From Flavobacteriaceae bacterium (GTDB lineage: Bacteria; Bacteroidota; Bacteroidia; Flavobacteriales; Flavobacteriaceae), in NCBI GenBank assembly GCA_013373385.1, contig JABXHX010000010.1, positions 62,001-126,000 of the forward strand: a stretch of 64,000 bases of DNA, written 5' to 3'. Within the stretch, counting starts at the first letter, position 1, and each line of letters opens with the position of its first letter. The notes below the pieces were generated by a model. The model saw only the letters and a list, made by a program, of their open reading frames with translations, was not told the origin of the DNA and made no database searches. A program made the position numbers and the translations under genes. This document shows, piece after piece, positions 25,714-36,482 of the stretch.

Positions 25714-26337
25714 ATGAAAAAAGTACTGTTTCTTTTTTGCTTTTTCTTACAACTTCAAGGATATGCTCAATCTAACTGGAACGCATTTAAAAAATTGGAA
25801 TGTCCAGAAAAAATCTGGGTATTTTTTCACTTAGCTAAAGCTAAAAAAGCATTTTTAATTTCTAAAGAAGCACAGCAAGTTTCAGATTCTATAGCCAATA
25901 CGCCTTTATTAGATGGCGATAAAAGTGGTGGACAAGTAGATGCATTTAGACATGCGTATTGGTTGGCAAGATTGCATCAAGAAATTGGAAAAAATGCTGC
26001 CAAAAGATTGGGTATAGCACACGAAAAAAGCAACTATAAACAATTCAAAAAAAAGCAATTTGAAGAAGGTGAAATTCCAGATAAAATTTCTTCTGAAATG
26101 GATTTGTTTAATAATAATGTCGGATTATCATTCACAGAGAAAAATGTTCCATATCCCAAAAACGGATTGATTTATAGAATTGCAAATGCCATCTTAGCTG
26201 GCAAGTTAAAAGTCATAAAAAAAGACCGTTTTGGAAATTACCTAACTTGTAACGGTACAATCATTCCTAAGAGCAAGTTAAAAAACAGCTGGGAAAACAA
26301 TAAATGTATGGTTAACTCTAATTATAAATTTAACTAA
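25714..26337 (+). CDS. Secreted DUF6973-like protein
   Basis: A 207-residue protein with a signal peptide ending in GYAQS (near residue 19). The central block GGQVDAFRHAYWLARLHQEI, then GIAHEK, has conserved His, Asp, Arg and Glu, reminiscent of DUF6973 domains of unknown function; the repeated His-Glu pattern hints at metal binding or hydrolysis, but this is inference. It ends directly before a pseudogene (ATG shares the TAA-ATG junction), so the two may once have formed one transcript. Confidence 0.6.
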   Translation: MKKVLFLFCFFLQLQGYAQSNWNAFKKLECPEKIWVFFHLAKAKKAFLISKEAQQVSDSIANTPLLDGDKSGGQVDAFRHAYWLARLHQEIGKNAAKRLGIAHEKSNYKQFKKKQFEEGEIPDKISSEMDLFNNNVGLSFTEKNVPYPKNGLIYRIANAILAGKLKVIKKDRFGNYLTCNGTIIPKSKLKNSWENNKCMVNSNYKFN

Positions 26338-26652
26338 ATGCAAAAGGTGTATTTTATTTCGGGAACCATGTGTACAGTAGATTTATAGTAATTTGTTTTT
26401 CCGAAGTTAGCGTATATTGAACCAATTCATATAGACATTACCTCAGTAACATCTTTTGATGAAATCAACCAACTAATAGATAATTCGGTTGATGAAAACT
26501 CAATTATTGTTGGTTTTTCTTTAGGTGGCTTTAGTGCTATGAATTTTGCCATTCAGCATCCTTCTAAAGTAAAAAAATTACTTATTATCTCGGGACATAT
26601 GATTCCTCTAGAAAAACCTATTGAGTTAACACATATTTTAAACTTACTTTAA
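26338..26652 (+). pseudogene. Decayed alpha/beta hydrolase
   Basis: Frame from ATG 26338 reads KVYFISGTMCTVDL, two consecutive stops (TAG TAA, 26386-26391, where Trp-Gln is expected), then FVFPKLAYIEPIHIDI and IIVGFSLGGFSAMNFAIQHP with the nucleophile motif GFSLGG. It stops at 26650-26652 after about 104 codons, roughly half the normal length, so the C-terminal catalytic Asp/His part is missing too. Lies downstream of the DUF6973-like gene and convergent with the DoxX-like gene. Confidence 0.8.
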
Positions 26653-26664
26653 TGCTATTCCTTT

Positions 26665-27045
26665 TTAAGTATTATTTCTATAAAAAAATAAATACAAAGC
26701 AATAGGGGTAATCCAATTAGGAGCTCTTTCTATAAATGCCCAAATTGATTCACCTGATATAGGTCTAATAAGTGCAGTAGCAAATGTCCAAAAACAAGCC
26801 CAAAGTATAACTATTCTAAAAGGCTTTATTAAAACAAATAAAGCTACAAGAATATCTACTACTCCAATAATAAACATTATTTCTAAAGCTCTATCTCCCT
26901 TTATACCAAAAACTTCTAAATACGGAATCCATGCCGCATTTTTCCCAATAGCTATTAATCCATGACCTAAGAAACAAAATGCTACAGCAATTCTTAGCAG
27001 CCAAATTATTTGATTGGTTTGATGATTATCTACTAATTTATTCAT
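26665..27045 (-). CDS. DoxX-like integral membrane protein
   Basis: A 126-residue protein with four predicted membrane segments and the DoxX-type start LRIAVAFCFLGHGLIAIGKN. Function of the family is not settled (thiosulfate:quinone oxidoreductase subunit in archaea, stress proteins elsewhere). Its start overlaps the end of the PhoD-like gene by 8 bp on the same strand, so the two are translationally coupled. Confidence 0.75.
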   Translation of the reverse strand: MNKLVDNHQTNQIIWLLRIAVAFCFLGHGLIAIGKNAAWIPYLEVFGIKGDRALEIMFIIGVVDILVALFVLIKPFRIVILWACFWTFATALIRPISGESIWAFIERAPNWITPIALYLFFYRNNT

Positions 27046-29656
27046 TAATATTTATTACTAAAAAAGTCTCTTTTTTTAAAGGTGACAAATTTCTTTTAAC
27101 TATTTTAAAATTGTTTGTTGACAATCCAATTTTTAATGTATATGTATGTGATTTATTAAATACTTTTGGCTTAAAAGTTTTCCCATTAATTCTTATTGTA
27201 TATAGTATTTCATTAATAGTTTCATCTATCACTTGAACAATCGGATTTTCAACACCATTAATTCTTAATTCTGGGAGATAACTTGCTGCTTTACGTCCGT
27301 AGTTTTGCTCTTGTTTAATTGTTATTGGCCATCCTTTGTATTGGTCTTTATTTCCATTTGCCGGATTGGCTGACCTAGGCCAACATTCTAAAATTATTTC
27401 TCTTGTTCTTTTATTTAACCTTACAATTCCATAACCAGTTGCTCTATCGTGTAACCTTGAAGGTTTTTTGTCTGTAAACGTAGGGTTTGAAACAGCGTAA
27501 ACAGTCATTTTATTTCCAAAACCATCTTCAAATTCACCTGTATATTTTGGTTTATTTGGATCTCTGTTAATTCCATTTTCTAAGGGATACCATCTTCTTG
27601 GCCAATGGTTAGAAATTGAAGGGACACATAAAGCAAATCCACCATCACCCCAGTCATCTATACCGTATTGAATTGTAGAACCCAAGTGTTGGTCTCCTGC
27701 CAAGTGAACTGCAAATGCTTTTCTAATAATTTTCAATGCTTTATTTCTTCCTGTTTGTGGCCACCCATTAGAATCTAAATCTGCTACAGGTCTATCATTC
27801 TCAGCGTAATCGCCTTCATGCATTATTCTAAGTGTTGGTATTATTGCTCCAGACATCGCTTCTTTTGGCAATGTAGCTACATTAGCAAAAATTGTTTGAG
27901 ATAATAACATTTTCATTGTAGTTTGCTCACTCCAGTCTGACACCCAATGGTTTAAAAACAGTAATTGTCTGTCACCTAAAAGAGTTGCTCCTTTTACATC
28001 TCCCTCTGTTTTCATATCAAACTTTTTATTTTGTGCCCAACCATTCCAAATATTTGCTTTTGGCAATAATCCTTTAGGGGCAGATTTAAATTTTCTGTCT
28101 TCAAGAATTGCAAAACTTACTCCTCCATAATCCATATCAGTATAATATGTATTTATACCTTGTTTTACTGGTGTAGGATCAAATGGGTTTGGAAAATGAC
28201 TAGTTTGTGTTTTTTGAACCATATTTACCCACTTAGGTGGCATTTTGTACCCACCAGCATCTTGGGCTTTTGCTCCCTGACCATATTCTTTCGGTGTAGC
28301 TATACCTCCAGCTCCCCAAATATTTCCATGATACACATCATGATCATCTGTAATGCTAATTGTTGGCCTATCTTTCATTAAATCTCTAAATGCCCAACCA
28401 AACATATACCATTTTCTTAAATAATCTAATGTAGCTTTGTCATATGGTGACCTTTGAACACCAAAGCCTCCACTTGGCTCATAAATCTGATCTCCAGAGA
28501 AAAATAACAAATCAGGGTTATGATAAGCAACTTGCTTTGTTATATCTGAATTTGGAAAGCCTAGATGATCATTTCCTGTAAATCCAGCAACAACAAACTC
28601 TTCTTTATTAACTGGATCTTTTCTAATCATACCTTCCCAAAAACATTGCTCTTTGTATTTTATTCCTTTATCAATCTTATATGAAACCCTATACGGAATA
28701 TTTTTTTCTGCTTTCCAGTTAAAAACATTAAAGGTTGCTGTTCTTGCATCTTTATCTATTGAAGAAGAATCAATAACAATCCATTTATTCTCTTTTTTTA
28801 TTTCTAAATATACTTTTTCTTTCCCTAAAATTACTGGCGCCATTTGAGCTGTTAATTTTAATACCTTTCTGCTTAATGTATATTGAGAAAATAAAATTGG
28901 CCCAAATTTATAATCATTATATGTTGAAATTTTACTTCCTGAAACTTGCCAATTTGAAAATGACACACTTTTTTGAAGTCTTCTTTTATCTGATTTCTTT
29001 AAATTATAATGGCTTACTAAAACTATATCTCCATGAATAGTTTCAGAAGGTTTAAGTTCTTTTTCTATCTTATTCAGTAATTTTTTACCTGTTATGTCAA
29101 AAAGTGAAAGTGTTATTTTAAAGTTACTTTTGAAAGGTGCATAGTTAAAAGCTAAAACAACACCACGCTTCAACACATTTTTAATTAACGGTTTTGAAGT
29201 TTTTTGTTCAAATGTTCCTATAAACAAATCTCCTCTAGTTGTAACACCAGCATTCAAGCCTTTTCCAAAAATTGCATTATCTCTAAAATCATTGAACTCT
29301 CCTTTTGATCCAATACTAAAACCAACCCAGTTTTCATTTTTTTTAGACTCAATTAGTTGGTGTACCTTAATCTGTACACTTGTGTTTATTGTTCCTGAAT
29401 TTGAATCAATTTTTTTAGTTAATAAGTGTACATTTCTGTTTTTATCACTAACCAAGCAGTTAAGTTCTCCATTCTCAACATTCCAGTCTTGTAGTGGGTT
29501 TGACCAGTATTCTGGACCAATCCATGTTCTTTGTGAAGTTGTATTAAAATCACTTGTAAAATTATTTTTAGTACTATTACTATTACAGCCTTCAAAAAGA
29601 ACAATAACAAAAAGTAAATACAGTACTCTTATTCGATTAAAAATCAATTTAAACAT
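27038..29656 (-). CDS. PhoD-like alkaline phosphatase/phosphodiesterase lipoprotein
   Basis: An 872-residue exported lipoprotein (lipobox FEGC, Cys24). The N-terminal 240 residues look like a beta-rich carbohydrate-binding-like domain; the C-terminal half has PhoD-type metallophosphoesterase motifs: SGDQIYEPSGGFG, ITDDHDVYHGNIWG and VHLAGDQHLGSTIQYG, which supply Asp, Asn and His metal ligands. Likely releases phosphate from esters or diesters in the periplasm or at the surface. It is longer than typical PhoD (about 550). Overlaps the DoxX-like gene downstream. Confidence 0.82.
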   Translation of the reverse strand: MFKLIFNRIRVLYLLFVIVLFEGCNSNSTKNNFTSDFNTTSQRTWIGPEYWSNPLQDWNVENGELNCLVSDKNRNVHLLTKKIDSNSGTINTSVQIKVHQLIESKKNENWVGFSIGSKGEFNDFRDNAIFGKGLNAGVTTRGDLFIGTFEQKTSKPLIKNVLKRGVVLAFNYAPFKSNFKITLSLFDITGKKLLNKIEKELKPSETIHGDIVLVSHYNLKKSDKRRLQKSVSFSNWQVSGSKISTYNDYKFGPILFSQYTLSRKVLKLTAQMAPVILGKEKVYLEIKKENKWIVIDSSSIDKDARTATFNVFNWKAEKNIPYRVSYKIDKGIKYKEQCFWEGMIRKDPVNKEEFVVAGFTGNDHLGFPNSDITKQVAYHNPDLLFFSGDQIYEPSGGFGVQRSPYDKATLDYLRKWYMFGWAFRDLMKDRPTISITDDHDVYHGNIWGAGGIATPKEYGQGAKAQDAGGYKMPPKWVNMVQKTQTSHFPNPFDPTPVKQGINTYYTDMDYGGVSFAILEDRKFKSAPKGLLPKANIWNGWAQNKKFDMKTEGDVKGATLLGDRQLLFLNHWVSDWSEQTTMKMLLSQTIFANVATLPKEAMSGAIIPTLRIMHEGDYAENDRPVADLDSNGWPQTGRNKALKIIRKAFAVHLAGDQHLGSTIQYGIDDWGDGGFALCVPSISNHWPRRWYPLENGINRDPNKPKYTGEFEDGFGNKMTVYAVSNPTFTDKKPSRLHDRATGYGIVRLNKRTREIILECWPRSANPANGNKDQYKGWPITIKQEQNYGRKAASYLPELRINGVENPIVQVIDETINEILYTIRINGKTFKPKVFNKSHTYTLKIGLSTNNFKIVKRNLSPLKKETFLVININE

Positions 29657-29771
29657 ATTTTTGCTTCGATTAAAGTTTGGCTAAAAATGCAGCTTGTAAA
29701 AACTAAAGCAATATAAACAATTTTTCTTTATTTAAACAAATTCTAAATACTGTAGAAAACAAAAAACTTAC

Positions 29772-29802
29772 TTGCTAAAACTACTCTTTAACCTTAAATT
29801 TG
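29772..29802 (+). promoter_or_regulatory. Promoter of the sdhCAB operon
   Basis: TTG at 29772-29774, 20-bp spacer, then TAAATTTG at 29795-29802, matching the Bacteroidota consensus, 25 bp before the sdhC ATG. Confidence 0.65.
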
Positions 29803-29827
29803 TTCCAATTATTTAACTAACAATATA

Positions 29828-30508
29828 ATGAGCGGATTTTTAAAATCTTCAATAGGAAGAAAAGTAGCAATGGCACTTTCTGCATTTTTTCTGATGTTCT
29901 TCTTAATCATTCACTTGGCAGTCAATATTACATCGATTTTCAGTGAAGATTTATTTAATAAACTTTCACACTTTATGGGTACAAACCCTTTAGTACAGTT
30001 TGCTTTGCAGCCTGTATTGATTTTTGGAGTGGTATTTCATTTTGTGATGGGTTTTGTACTAGAACTTAGAAACAGAAAAGCTATTGGCGTTTCGTACGCA
30101 AAAAATAATGGAGCTGCTAACTCATCTTGGATGAGCAGAAACATGATTTATAGTGGTTTAGTAATCTTAGCGTTTCTTGTATTACACTTTATTGATTTTT
30201 GGATACCAGAAATTAATGTAAAGTACATTCAAGGAGATATGTCTGGATTGGTAGAAGAAACTCAAGATTTTCGTTATTACGAAGAACTACAACATAAATT
30301 TCTAAGTCCGCTAAGAGTAGGTGCTTATGTAATTTCTTTTGTGTTATTAGCATTGCATTTACTACACGGTTTTACTTCTGCATTTCAATCAATGGGAGCA
30401 ACAGCTGGTAGAAAAAAAGCAATGCAAACATTCGGAAAAATTTATGCTATTGCAATTCCATTAGGCTTTATTATAGTTGCTGTTTGGCATCATTTTAATC
30501 ACCATTAA
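29828..30508 (+). CDS. sdhC: Succinate dehydrogenase cytochrome b558 subunit
   Basis: The membrane anchor of complex II (226 residues) with five predicted membrane helices. His residues within the helices (for example in [33 protein letters not shown]) can bind two b hemes, as in the single-subunit b558 type of Bacteroidota and epsilon-proteobacteria. It passes electrons to menaquinone. First gene of sdhCAB; no sdhD is expected in this type. Confidence 0.93.
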   Translation: MSGFLKSSIGRKVAMALSAFFLMFFLIIHLAVNITSIFSEDLFNKLSHFMGTNPLVQFALQPVLIFGVVFHFVMGFVLELRNRKAIGVSYAKNNGAANSSWMSRNMIYSGLVILAFLVLHFIDFWIPEINVKYIQGDMSGLVEETQDFRYYEELQHKFLSPLRVGAYVISFVLLALHLLHGFTSAFQSMGATAGRKKAMQTFGKIYAIAIPLGFIIVAVWHHFNHH

Positions 30509-30519
30509 TTTTTAACAAT

Positions 30520-32535
30520 ATGAGTGTTTTAGATTCAAAAGTACCAAAGGGTCCAATTAAAGATAAGTGGACAACTTATAAAGATAAAATTAACCTTGTA
30601 AATCCTGCAAACAAACGTAATATAGATGTTATCGTTGTTGGTACAGGATTGGCTGGTGGTTCTGCCGCTGCTACTTTAGCAGAGTTAGGCTATAATGTAA
30701 AAGCATTTGCTTACCAAGATTCACCTAGACGTGCACACTCTATTGCTGCACAAGGAGGTATCAATGCCGCTAAGAATTATCAAGGAGACGGAGACTCTAC
30801 CTACAGGTTGTTTTACGACACCGTAAAAGGAGGTGACTACCGTTCTCGTGAAGCCAACGTATATCGTTTGGCAGAGGTTTCTGCAAATATTATTGATCAA
30901 TGTGTGGCACAAGGAGTTCCTTTTGCTAGAGATTATGGTGGATTGTTAGACAATCGTTCTTTCGGTGGAGTACTCGTTTCAAGAACTTTTTATGCAAAAG
31001 GACAAACAGGTCAGCAATTATTATTAGGAGCCTACTCTGCAATGAACCGTCAAATTGCACGTGGTAAAATACAAATGTATAACAGACACGAGATGTTAGA
31101 TGTTGTTAAGATTGACGGAAAAGCAAGAGGTATCATTGCACGAAACTTAATCACTGGAGAAATTGAACGTCATTCTGCACATGCTGTAGTTATTGCCTCT
31201 GGTGGTTACGGAAATGTATATTTCCTATCAACCAACGCAATGGGCTCTAATGCAACTGCTGCCTGGAAAATTCATAAAAAGGGCGCTTTCTTTGCAAACC
31301 CTTGTTATACACAAATTCACCCAACTTGTATTCCACGTTCAGGAGATTATCAATCTAAATTAACATTGATGTCAGAATCGTTACGTAACGATGGTAGAAT
31401 TTGGGTGCCAAAAAATATTAAAGATGCAAAAGCCATTCAGCAAGGAAAATTAAAACCAACTCAGATAGCTGAAGAAGATAGAGATTACTATTTAGAAAGA
31501 CGTTATCCTGCATTTGGTAATTTAGTACCACGTGATGTGGCATCGAGAGCTGCAAAAGAACGTTGTGATGCTGGTTATGGTGTCAATGCAACTGGAGAAG
31601 CAGTGTATTTAGATTTTGCTTCTGCTATTCAAAGATATGGGAAAGAGCAAGCTAAAATTCACGGAATAAAAAACCCATCTAAAGAAAAAATTACTGAGTT
31701 AGGTGAAGCTATTGTAGAAGCCAAATACGGAAACCTTTTCCAAATGTACGAGAAGATTGTAGATGAGAATCCGTATAAAACCCCGATGATGATATATCCT
31801 GCAACGCACTATACTATGGGCGGAGTTTGGGTTGATTATAACTTAATGACAACCGTAAAAGGATTGTACTGTATTGGTGAAGCGAATTTCTCTGACCACG
31901 GTGCAAACCGTTTAGGAGCATCTGCCTTAATGCAAGGATTGGCAGACGGTTACTTTGTATTACCATATACCATTGGTGATTACTTGGCTGATGAAATTAG
32001 AACTGGCGCTATAGCTACAGACACAAAAGAGTTTGAAGAAGTAGAAAGCGAAGTAAAAGAACGTATCAATTTCTTCATTAACAACAAAGGCTCAAAATCT
32101 GTTGATTATTTCCACAAACGTCTCGGAAAAATCATGTGGGACAAAGTAGGAATGTCTCGTAACGAAAAAGGACTGAAAGAAGCAATGGCAGAAATCAAAG
32201 CCTTACGAGAAGAGTTTTGGAAAGAAGTAAAAGTTCCGGGGAAAGCAGAAGAAATGAATCCTGAATTAGAAAAAGCAGGACGTGTGGCTGACTTTTTAGA
32301 GCTAGGTGAATTATTTGCTAAAGATGCCTTAATGAGAGAAGAATCTTGTGGTGGGCACTTTAGAGAAGAATCTGTAGAACTTGAAGGAGAACAAAAAGGA
32401 GAAGCAAAACGTAATGACAAAGAGTTTGCTTTTGTTGCTGCTTGGGAATATAAAGGAGAACCTGCAGATGCTGTGCTACATAAAGAAGCATTAGAGTTTA
32501 ATGATATAGAATTAAAACAACGAAGTTATAAATAG
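30520..32535 (+). CDS. sdhA: Succinate dehydrogenase/fumarate reductase flavoprotein subunit
   Basis: The catalytic FAD subunit of complex II (671 residues). Nucleotide-binding motif [10 protein letters not shown] begins at residue 41; covalent FAD attaches to His73 in [11 protein letters not shown]; the substrate site region includes HPTCIP and the Arg of the [19 protein letters not shown] blocks. Oxidises succinate to fumarate in the TCA cycle. 11 bp after sdhC, 84 bp before sdhB; that spacer holds 7-bp tandem repeats. Confidence 0.96.
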   Translation: MSVLDSKVPKGPIKDKWTTYKDKINLVNPANKRNIDVIVVGTGLAGGSAAATLAELGYNVKAFAYQDSPRRAHSIAAQGGINAAKNYQGDGDSTYRLFYDTVKGGDYRSREANVYRLAEVSANIIDQCVAQGVPFARDYGGLLDNRSFGGVLVSRTFYAKGQTGQQLLLGAYSAMNRQIARGKIQMYNRHEMLDVVKIDGKARGIIARNLITGEIERHSAHAVVIASGGYGNVYFLSTNAMGSNATAAWKIHKKGAFFANPCYTQIHPTCIPRSGDYQSKLTLMSESLRNDGRIWVPKNIKDAKAIQQGKLKPTQIAEEDRDYYLERRYPAFGNLVPRDVASRAAKERCDAGYGVNATGEAVYLDFASAIQRYGKEQAKIHGIKNPSKEKITELGEAIVEAKYGNLFQMYEKIVDENPYKTPMMIYPATHYTMGGVWVDYNLMTTVKGLYCIGEANFSDHGANRLGASALMQGLADGYFVLPYTIGDYLADEIRTGAIATDTKEFEEVESEVKERINFFINNKGSKSVDYFHKRLGKIMWDKVGMSRNEKGLKEAMAEIKALREEFWKEVKVPGKAEEMNPELEKAGRVADFLELGELFAKDALMREESCGGHFREESVELEGEQKGEAKRNDKEFAFVAAWEYKGEPADAVLHKEALEFNDIELKQRSYK

Positions 32536-32619
32536 ATGTTAGTCTTGAGATATGAGATATTAGATTCTTTAATTTAATGCCACTCAATACTCAATACTCA
32601 ATACTTAAAATCTAGAAAT
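32536..32619. repeat. sdhA-sdhB spacer with 7-bp quasi-repeats
   Basis: The spacer has ACTCAAT three times in tandem from 32582, ending ACTT, and before it GAGATATGAGATATTAGAT of similar period. It lies within an operon and encodes nothing. Similar spacers occur at 40856-40940 and 53024-53060. Confidence 0.6.
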
Positions 32620-33369
32620 ATGAATTTGACATTAAAAATTTGGAGACAAAAAGGACCAGAAGACAAAGGGAAATTGGTCGATTATAAAGTGAATGATATT
32701 TCAGAGCACATGTCTTTCTTAGAAATGATGGATGTTTTGAATGAACAATTAATAGAACAAGGAGATGAGCCTGTTGCTTTTGACCATGACTGTAGAGAGG
32801 GTATTTGTGGAATGTGTTCTATGTATATTAACGGTGAAGCTCATGGGCCTGATCGTGGAGTAACCACGTGTCAGTTACATATGCGTATGTTTAACGATGG
32901 TGATACAATTTATATTGAACCATTTAGAGCAGCTGCATTCCCTGTTATTAAAGATTTAGTGGTTGATAGAACTGCTTTTGAACGTATACAACAAGCGGGT
33001 GGTTATATTTCTGTAAACACCTCTGGTAATACACAAGATGCTAATGCCATTCCCATTTCTAAGCACGCTGCTGATGAAGCCATGGATGCTGCAACCTGTA
33101 TTGGTTGTGGTGCCTGTGTAGCGACTTGTAAAAACTCTTCTGCTATGTTGTTTGTTGGAGCTAAAGTATCTCAATATGCGTTATTGCCTCAAGGACAAGT
33201 TGAAGCTGCAGATCGTGTAAGAAACATGGTTGCTCAAATGGATTTAGAAGGTTTTGGAAACTGCACCAACACTGGTGCATGTGAAATTGAATGTCCTAAA
33301 GGAATCTCTTTAGAAAACATTGCTAGAATGAATAGAGAATTTTTAAGTGCATCTTTTATAGATTCATAA
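32620..33369 (+). CDS. sdhB: Succinate dehydrogenase iron-sulfur subunit
   Basis: Carries electrons from SdhA to the membrane subunit (249 residues). The [2Fe-2S] cysteines are Cys58, Cys63, Cys66 and Cys84 (CREGICGMC ... TTCQ). The [4Fe-4S] and [3Fe-4S] cluster motifs [11 protein letters not shown] and [12 protein letters not shown] follow in the C-terminal half. Last gene of the operon, with a strong terminator behind it. Confidence 0.95.
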   Translation: MNLTLKIWRQKGPEDKGKLVDYKVNDISEHMSFLEMMDVLNEQLIEQGDEPVAFDHDCREGICGMCSMYINGEAHGPDRGVTTCQLHMRMFNDGDTIYIEPFRAAAFPVIKDLVVDRTAFERIQQAGGYISVNTSGNTQDANAIPISKHAADEAMDAATCIGCGACVATCKNSSAMLFVGAKVSQYALLPQGQVEAADRVRNMVAQMDLEGFGNCTNTGACEIECPKGISLENIARMNREFLSASFIDS

Positions 33370-33389
33370 ACAAAAAAATAACTAAAAAT

Positions 33390-33420
33390 AAAAGCCTGTT
33401 GCATATGCAACAGGCTTTTA
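33390..33420. terminator. Bidirectional terminator between sdhB and the TonB receptor gene
   Basis: The palindrome AAAGCCTGTTGCAT/ATGCAACAGGCTTT forms a long perfect stem flanked by A and T runs on both sides, serving both convergent genes. Confidence 0.9.
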
Positions 33421-33441
33421 TTTTACATTATATTGATATGA

Positions 33442-36291
33442 TTATGGATTGATCGTCCAAGAGAAATAATATTGAGAACCAATTCCACCAACACCTGGTG
33501 CACTAAAGTACTCTTTACCACCTAAGTTAGCTCCACCAATTTTAAATATAGATTTGTATTTAGGTAATCTATAATTAATTTGAGCATCGATTACAGATCT
33601 TGCATCAACCATTCCGTCATAGAAAGAAGATTGCCATAAGAAAGCATCTTGCCATCTAAAGTTTACATTAAATCCTAAGTTTTTTAACAAATCGGTATTT
33701 CCAAACTGTACTTTAAACTTGTGCTCTGGAGTATTAAATCCTGCCTCAAAGTTAGGATCAGAAGCTCCTTTTTCTTGAAATTTAGCATACGAATAGTTGA
33801 ATCCTAAATCAAATCCGCCTAAAACTTTTGTAGAAATACCTAAACCTAAACCATAAGAATTAATATCTGCATCAGAGTTAGAATCAAAAGCAATTCCTTT
33901 ATAATCTCCATTACTTAAAGCAATCAAAGCAATCGGTGTAACACCTTGTGCACCACCAGTAACCGGTCCTAAATCTACTCTATCTGTTAACGCTACACTA
34001 CCATATAATGGTGCAACAGCATTTTTACTAGCAATAAAGTCTTTGTACTTGTTGTAATATGCATTAAAGTCAATTGTAAACCCTTCAATCAATCCTCTAT
34101 ATCCAACTTCAAAAGCAGTTACATGCTCAGGTTTTACTAGGTCAATATTAGATTTTTGTAAATCTGCAGGATTTTTACTTCCTAAGAATTTTACCAATGA
34201 ACTTGCTGTCCAAGAATTATTATAGGCTTGAGTACCTGTTAACACTTTTGTAGATCCAATGCCTGCAGCACCACCAGTTACTGCATTGATATATCCTGCC
34301 AATGCCGGAGCGATTCCTAAAGCATAAGGTTGAGATCTATATCTAGCTAGGTTGTCTGATGCTGTACCAATTAAAATACCTCCTCCAGAATCTAAACCGA
34401 TGTACTGATCTTGTGTCGTTGGATTTCTAAATCCTGTTTGTACAGAAGCTCTAAAGTTGTGGTTTTTATTTTCTCCAGCTGCATACGCCAATGATATTCT
34501 TGGCGACACATTTCCTTTAAAGTTTTGAGCTTTATCATATCTACCAGAAGCTGTTAACTTTAAACGATCATCCATATACTTTTCTTGGAATTGTACATAA
34601 GCACCATATTCATTATAGTTAATTGGACCGTCATAATCTGTAAAAATTGTTCCGTAAGAATTTAAAGAGTACTGTCTAAAAGAGCCTCCTACTTGAATAT
34701 CTCCAAAATCTAAATACTCACTTAAATTCATATTTGCATCTGCGTGGTACAGTTTAGTATTGTCTTGAAACTTAGAGCCTGTTAATAAGTTAGGGTCTGA
34801 AGTCACTTTTGCTTTAGCAGCGGCATACCCAGCTGAACCTGGAGCTAAACGATTTCTATCAGCAAAAGCTCTCGCAGCATCATGACTCATTCCTGGAACA
34901 CCTAATCCAGCAAAAGCACCTAGATAAGCACCAGCATATTCTTGAAACCATTGTTTATCACTTTTCCACTCTCTATTTATGTTAATTGCAGCAAAACGTG
35001 TATCGTAAGAATCTCCAGCATCTTCAACAGTTGTATATCCTCTTACAAAAAAGTTTTTACCTCTTACTTCTAATTTATGTTGTGCTAAGTAAAAGTTTTT
35101 AATATTGTATCTGTTTTGACCTTGATAAATGGTGTTACCTGTACCAAATTTAGAATTCCATATAATTTCTAAGTCTTCGTTACCAAAAGGTCTGTAATTT
35201 AAAGAAACTCCCAGCTTCACACTTTTTGCTTTGTTGTCCATTAGGTCTACATCTCTATATCCAGTCCTTGTAACTCTAGAGCTACCTAAGGTTCCTACAG
35301 GTGTACTTGCTAATTGATCCCAATTAAATGTTGTCCCTACTTCATCTCCATATACGTTTAACCCGTTATATGCTGGATTTCCAACATGGCTTGTTGACCC
35401 AGGGTTTGTCTCATCTCTATAATCTACAGCAAACCAATCTGTACCTTCTAAATATGATAAAGTTGCTTTTGCTGCAAAGTAATCAGAAAAAGCATATGCC
35501 ATACGGATACTAGTATCTACATAACCATTCGATCCAGCTGCATCTTGTACTGTTAATCCTTTTTTAATTACATAACTAATCCCTTGGTCGTTAAATGGAC
35601 TTTTACTTGTCATAAACATAATACCATTAAATGCATTTGCACCATATAATGCAGAAGATGCTCCTGGTAATAACTCTACTGTTTTTACATCAAGCTCAGA
35701 CATTCCCAATAAATTACCAATTGCAAAGTTTAATGCTGGAGATGAGTTATCCATACCATCTACTAATTGCATAAAACGCTCGTTAGAAAAAGTTGCAAAA
35801 CCACGTGTATTTACAGACTTAAATGTCAAACTGTTTGCATTGATATCTACTCCTTTTAAATTCTGTAAACCATCGTAAAAAGAAGGAGAAGATGTATTTC
35901 TAATAGCTCTAATATCCATTCGTTCAACCGTTACAGGAGACTCCATAATACGTTCTGGTGTACGCGAAGCAGATACAACAACTTCATCTAAAGAAGTTGC
36001 ATTCTCTACTAAAGTTACTGTAATTGATTGATTATTTTTTGTAATGGCTATTGTTTGAGTTTTAAACCCAAGCATTGAAATCTCTACATTAAAAGGTGGA
36101 GTTTCTGTTACTTTTAAAGTAAACTTTCCGTCAAAATCTGTGGTAGTACCTACCGCTTTATTTTCAACCTTAATATTAGCGCCTGGTAAAGGCTCTCCAC
36201 TAGCATCCGATACTTTTCCTGAGACAGATGTCTGGGAAAACATTGCAACACTAGTAAACATTGCAAATGCAATAAGTAATAGTTTTTTCAT
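33442..36291 (-). CDS. TonB-dependent outer-membrane receptor with carboxypeptidase-like domain
   Basis: A 949-residue receptor with signal peptide (ending MFSQ), an N-terminal CarboxypepD_reg-like beta-sandwich (SGKVSDASGEPLPGANIKV, about residues 23-105), a plug domain (about 115-230, with VELLPGASSALYGANAFNGI) and a C-terminal 22-strand barrel. The C-terminal TonB-independent strand ends in WTINP rather than the usual Phe. No SusD-like lipoprotein partner is next to it, so it is not a standard SusC/D pair. The transported substrate cannot be inferred. Confidence 0.88.
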   Translation of the reverse strand: MKKLLLIAFAMFTSVAMFSQTSVSGKVSDASGEPLPGANIKVENKAVGTTTDFDGKFTLKVTETPPFNVEISMLGFKTQTIAITKNNQSITVTLVENATSLDEVVVSASRTPERIMESPVTVERMDIRAIRNTSSPSFYDGLQNLKGVDINANSLTFKSVNTRGFATFSNERFMQLVDGMDNSSPALNFAIGNLLGMSELDVKTVELLPGASSALYGANAFNGIMFMTSKSPFNDQGISYVIKKGLTVQDAAGSNGYVDTSIRMAYAFSDYFAAKATLSYLEGTDWFAVDYRDETNPGSTSHVGNPAYNGLNVYGDEVGTTFNWDQLASTPVGTLGSSRVTRTGYRDVDLMDNKAKSVKLGVSLNYRPFGNEDLEIIWNSKFGTGNTIYQGQNRYNIKNFYLAQHKLEVRGKNFFVRGYTTVEDAGDSYDTRFAAININREWKSDKQWFQEYAGAYLGAFAGLGVPGMSHDAARAFADRNRLAPGSAGYAAAKAKVTSDPNLLTGSKFQDNTKLYHADANMNLSEYLDFGDIQVGGSFRQYSLNSYGTIFTDYDGPINYNEYGAYVQFQEKYMDDRLKLTASGRYDKAQNFKGNVSPRISLAYAAGENKNHNFRASVQTGFRNPTTQDQYIGLDSGGGILIGTASDNLARYRSQPYALGIAPALAGYINAVTGGAAGIGSTKVLTGTQAYNNSWTASSLVKFLGSKNPADLQKSNIDLVKPEHVTAFEVGYRGLIEGFTIDFNAYYNKYKDFIASKNAVAPLYGSVALTDRVDLGPVTGGAQGVTPIALIALSNGDYKGIAFDSNSDADINSYGLGLGISTKVLGGFDLGFNYSYAKFQEKGASDPNFEAGFNTPEHKFKVQFGNTDLLKNLGFNVNFRWQDAFLWQSSFYDGMVDARSVIDAQINYRLPKYKSIFKIGGANLGGKEYFSAPGVGGIGSQYYFSWTINP

Positions 36292-36432
36292 AATGTAAAA
36301 TATTTGTTATCTATCTGCAAAATACAATTTTTTTTGAATTAGTTGAATTTCTTTCTTGAAAATTAAACTTCTAATAAATTATGTGAGCAATTATTATCAA
36401 ATGTATTAAAGTTAGTTTCTCTAAAAAATTTC

Positions 36433-36462
36433 TTTGTTTGCTTGTTGCAAATTGTAACTTTG
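36433..36462 (+). promoter_or_regulatory. Promoter of ribF
   Basis: TTTG at 36433-36436, 18-bp spacer, TAACTTTG at 36455-36462. The predicted transcript start lies about 15 bp before the TTG start codon of ribF. Confidence 0.5.
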
Positions 36463-36482
36463 CACAAATCTTTTGATACATT

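Noticed and set aside
33442..36291. SusC/SusD-type glycan uptake system
   Set aside because: No SusD-like lipoprotein or glycoside hydrolase genes next to the receptor.
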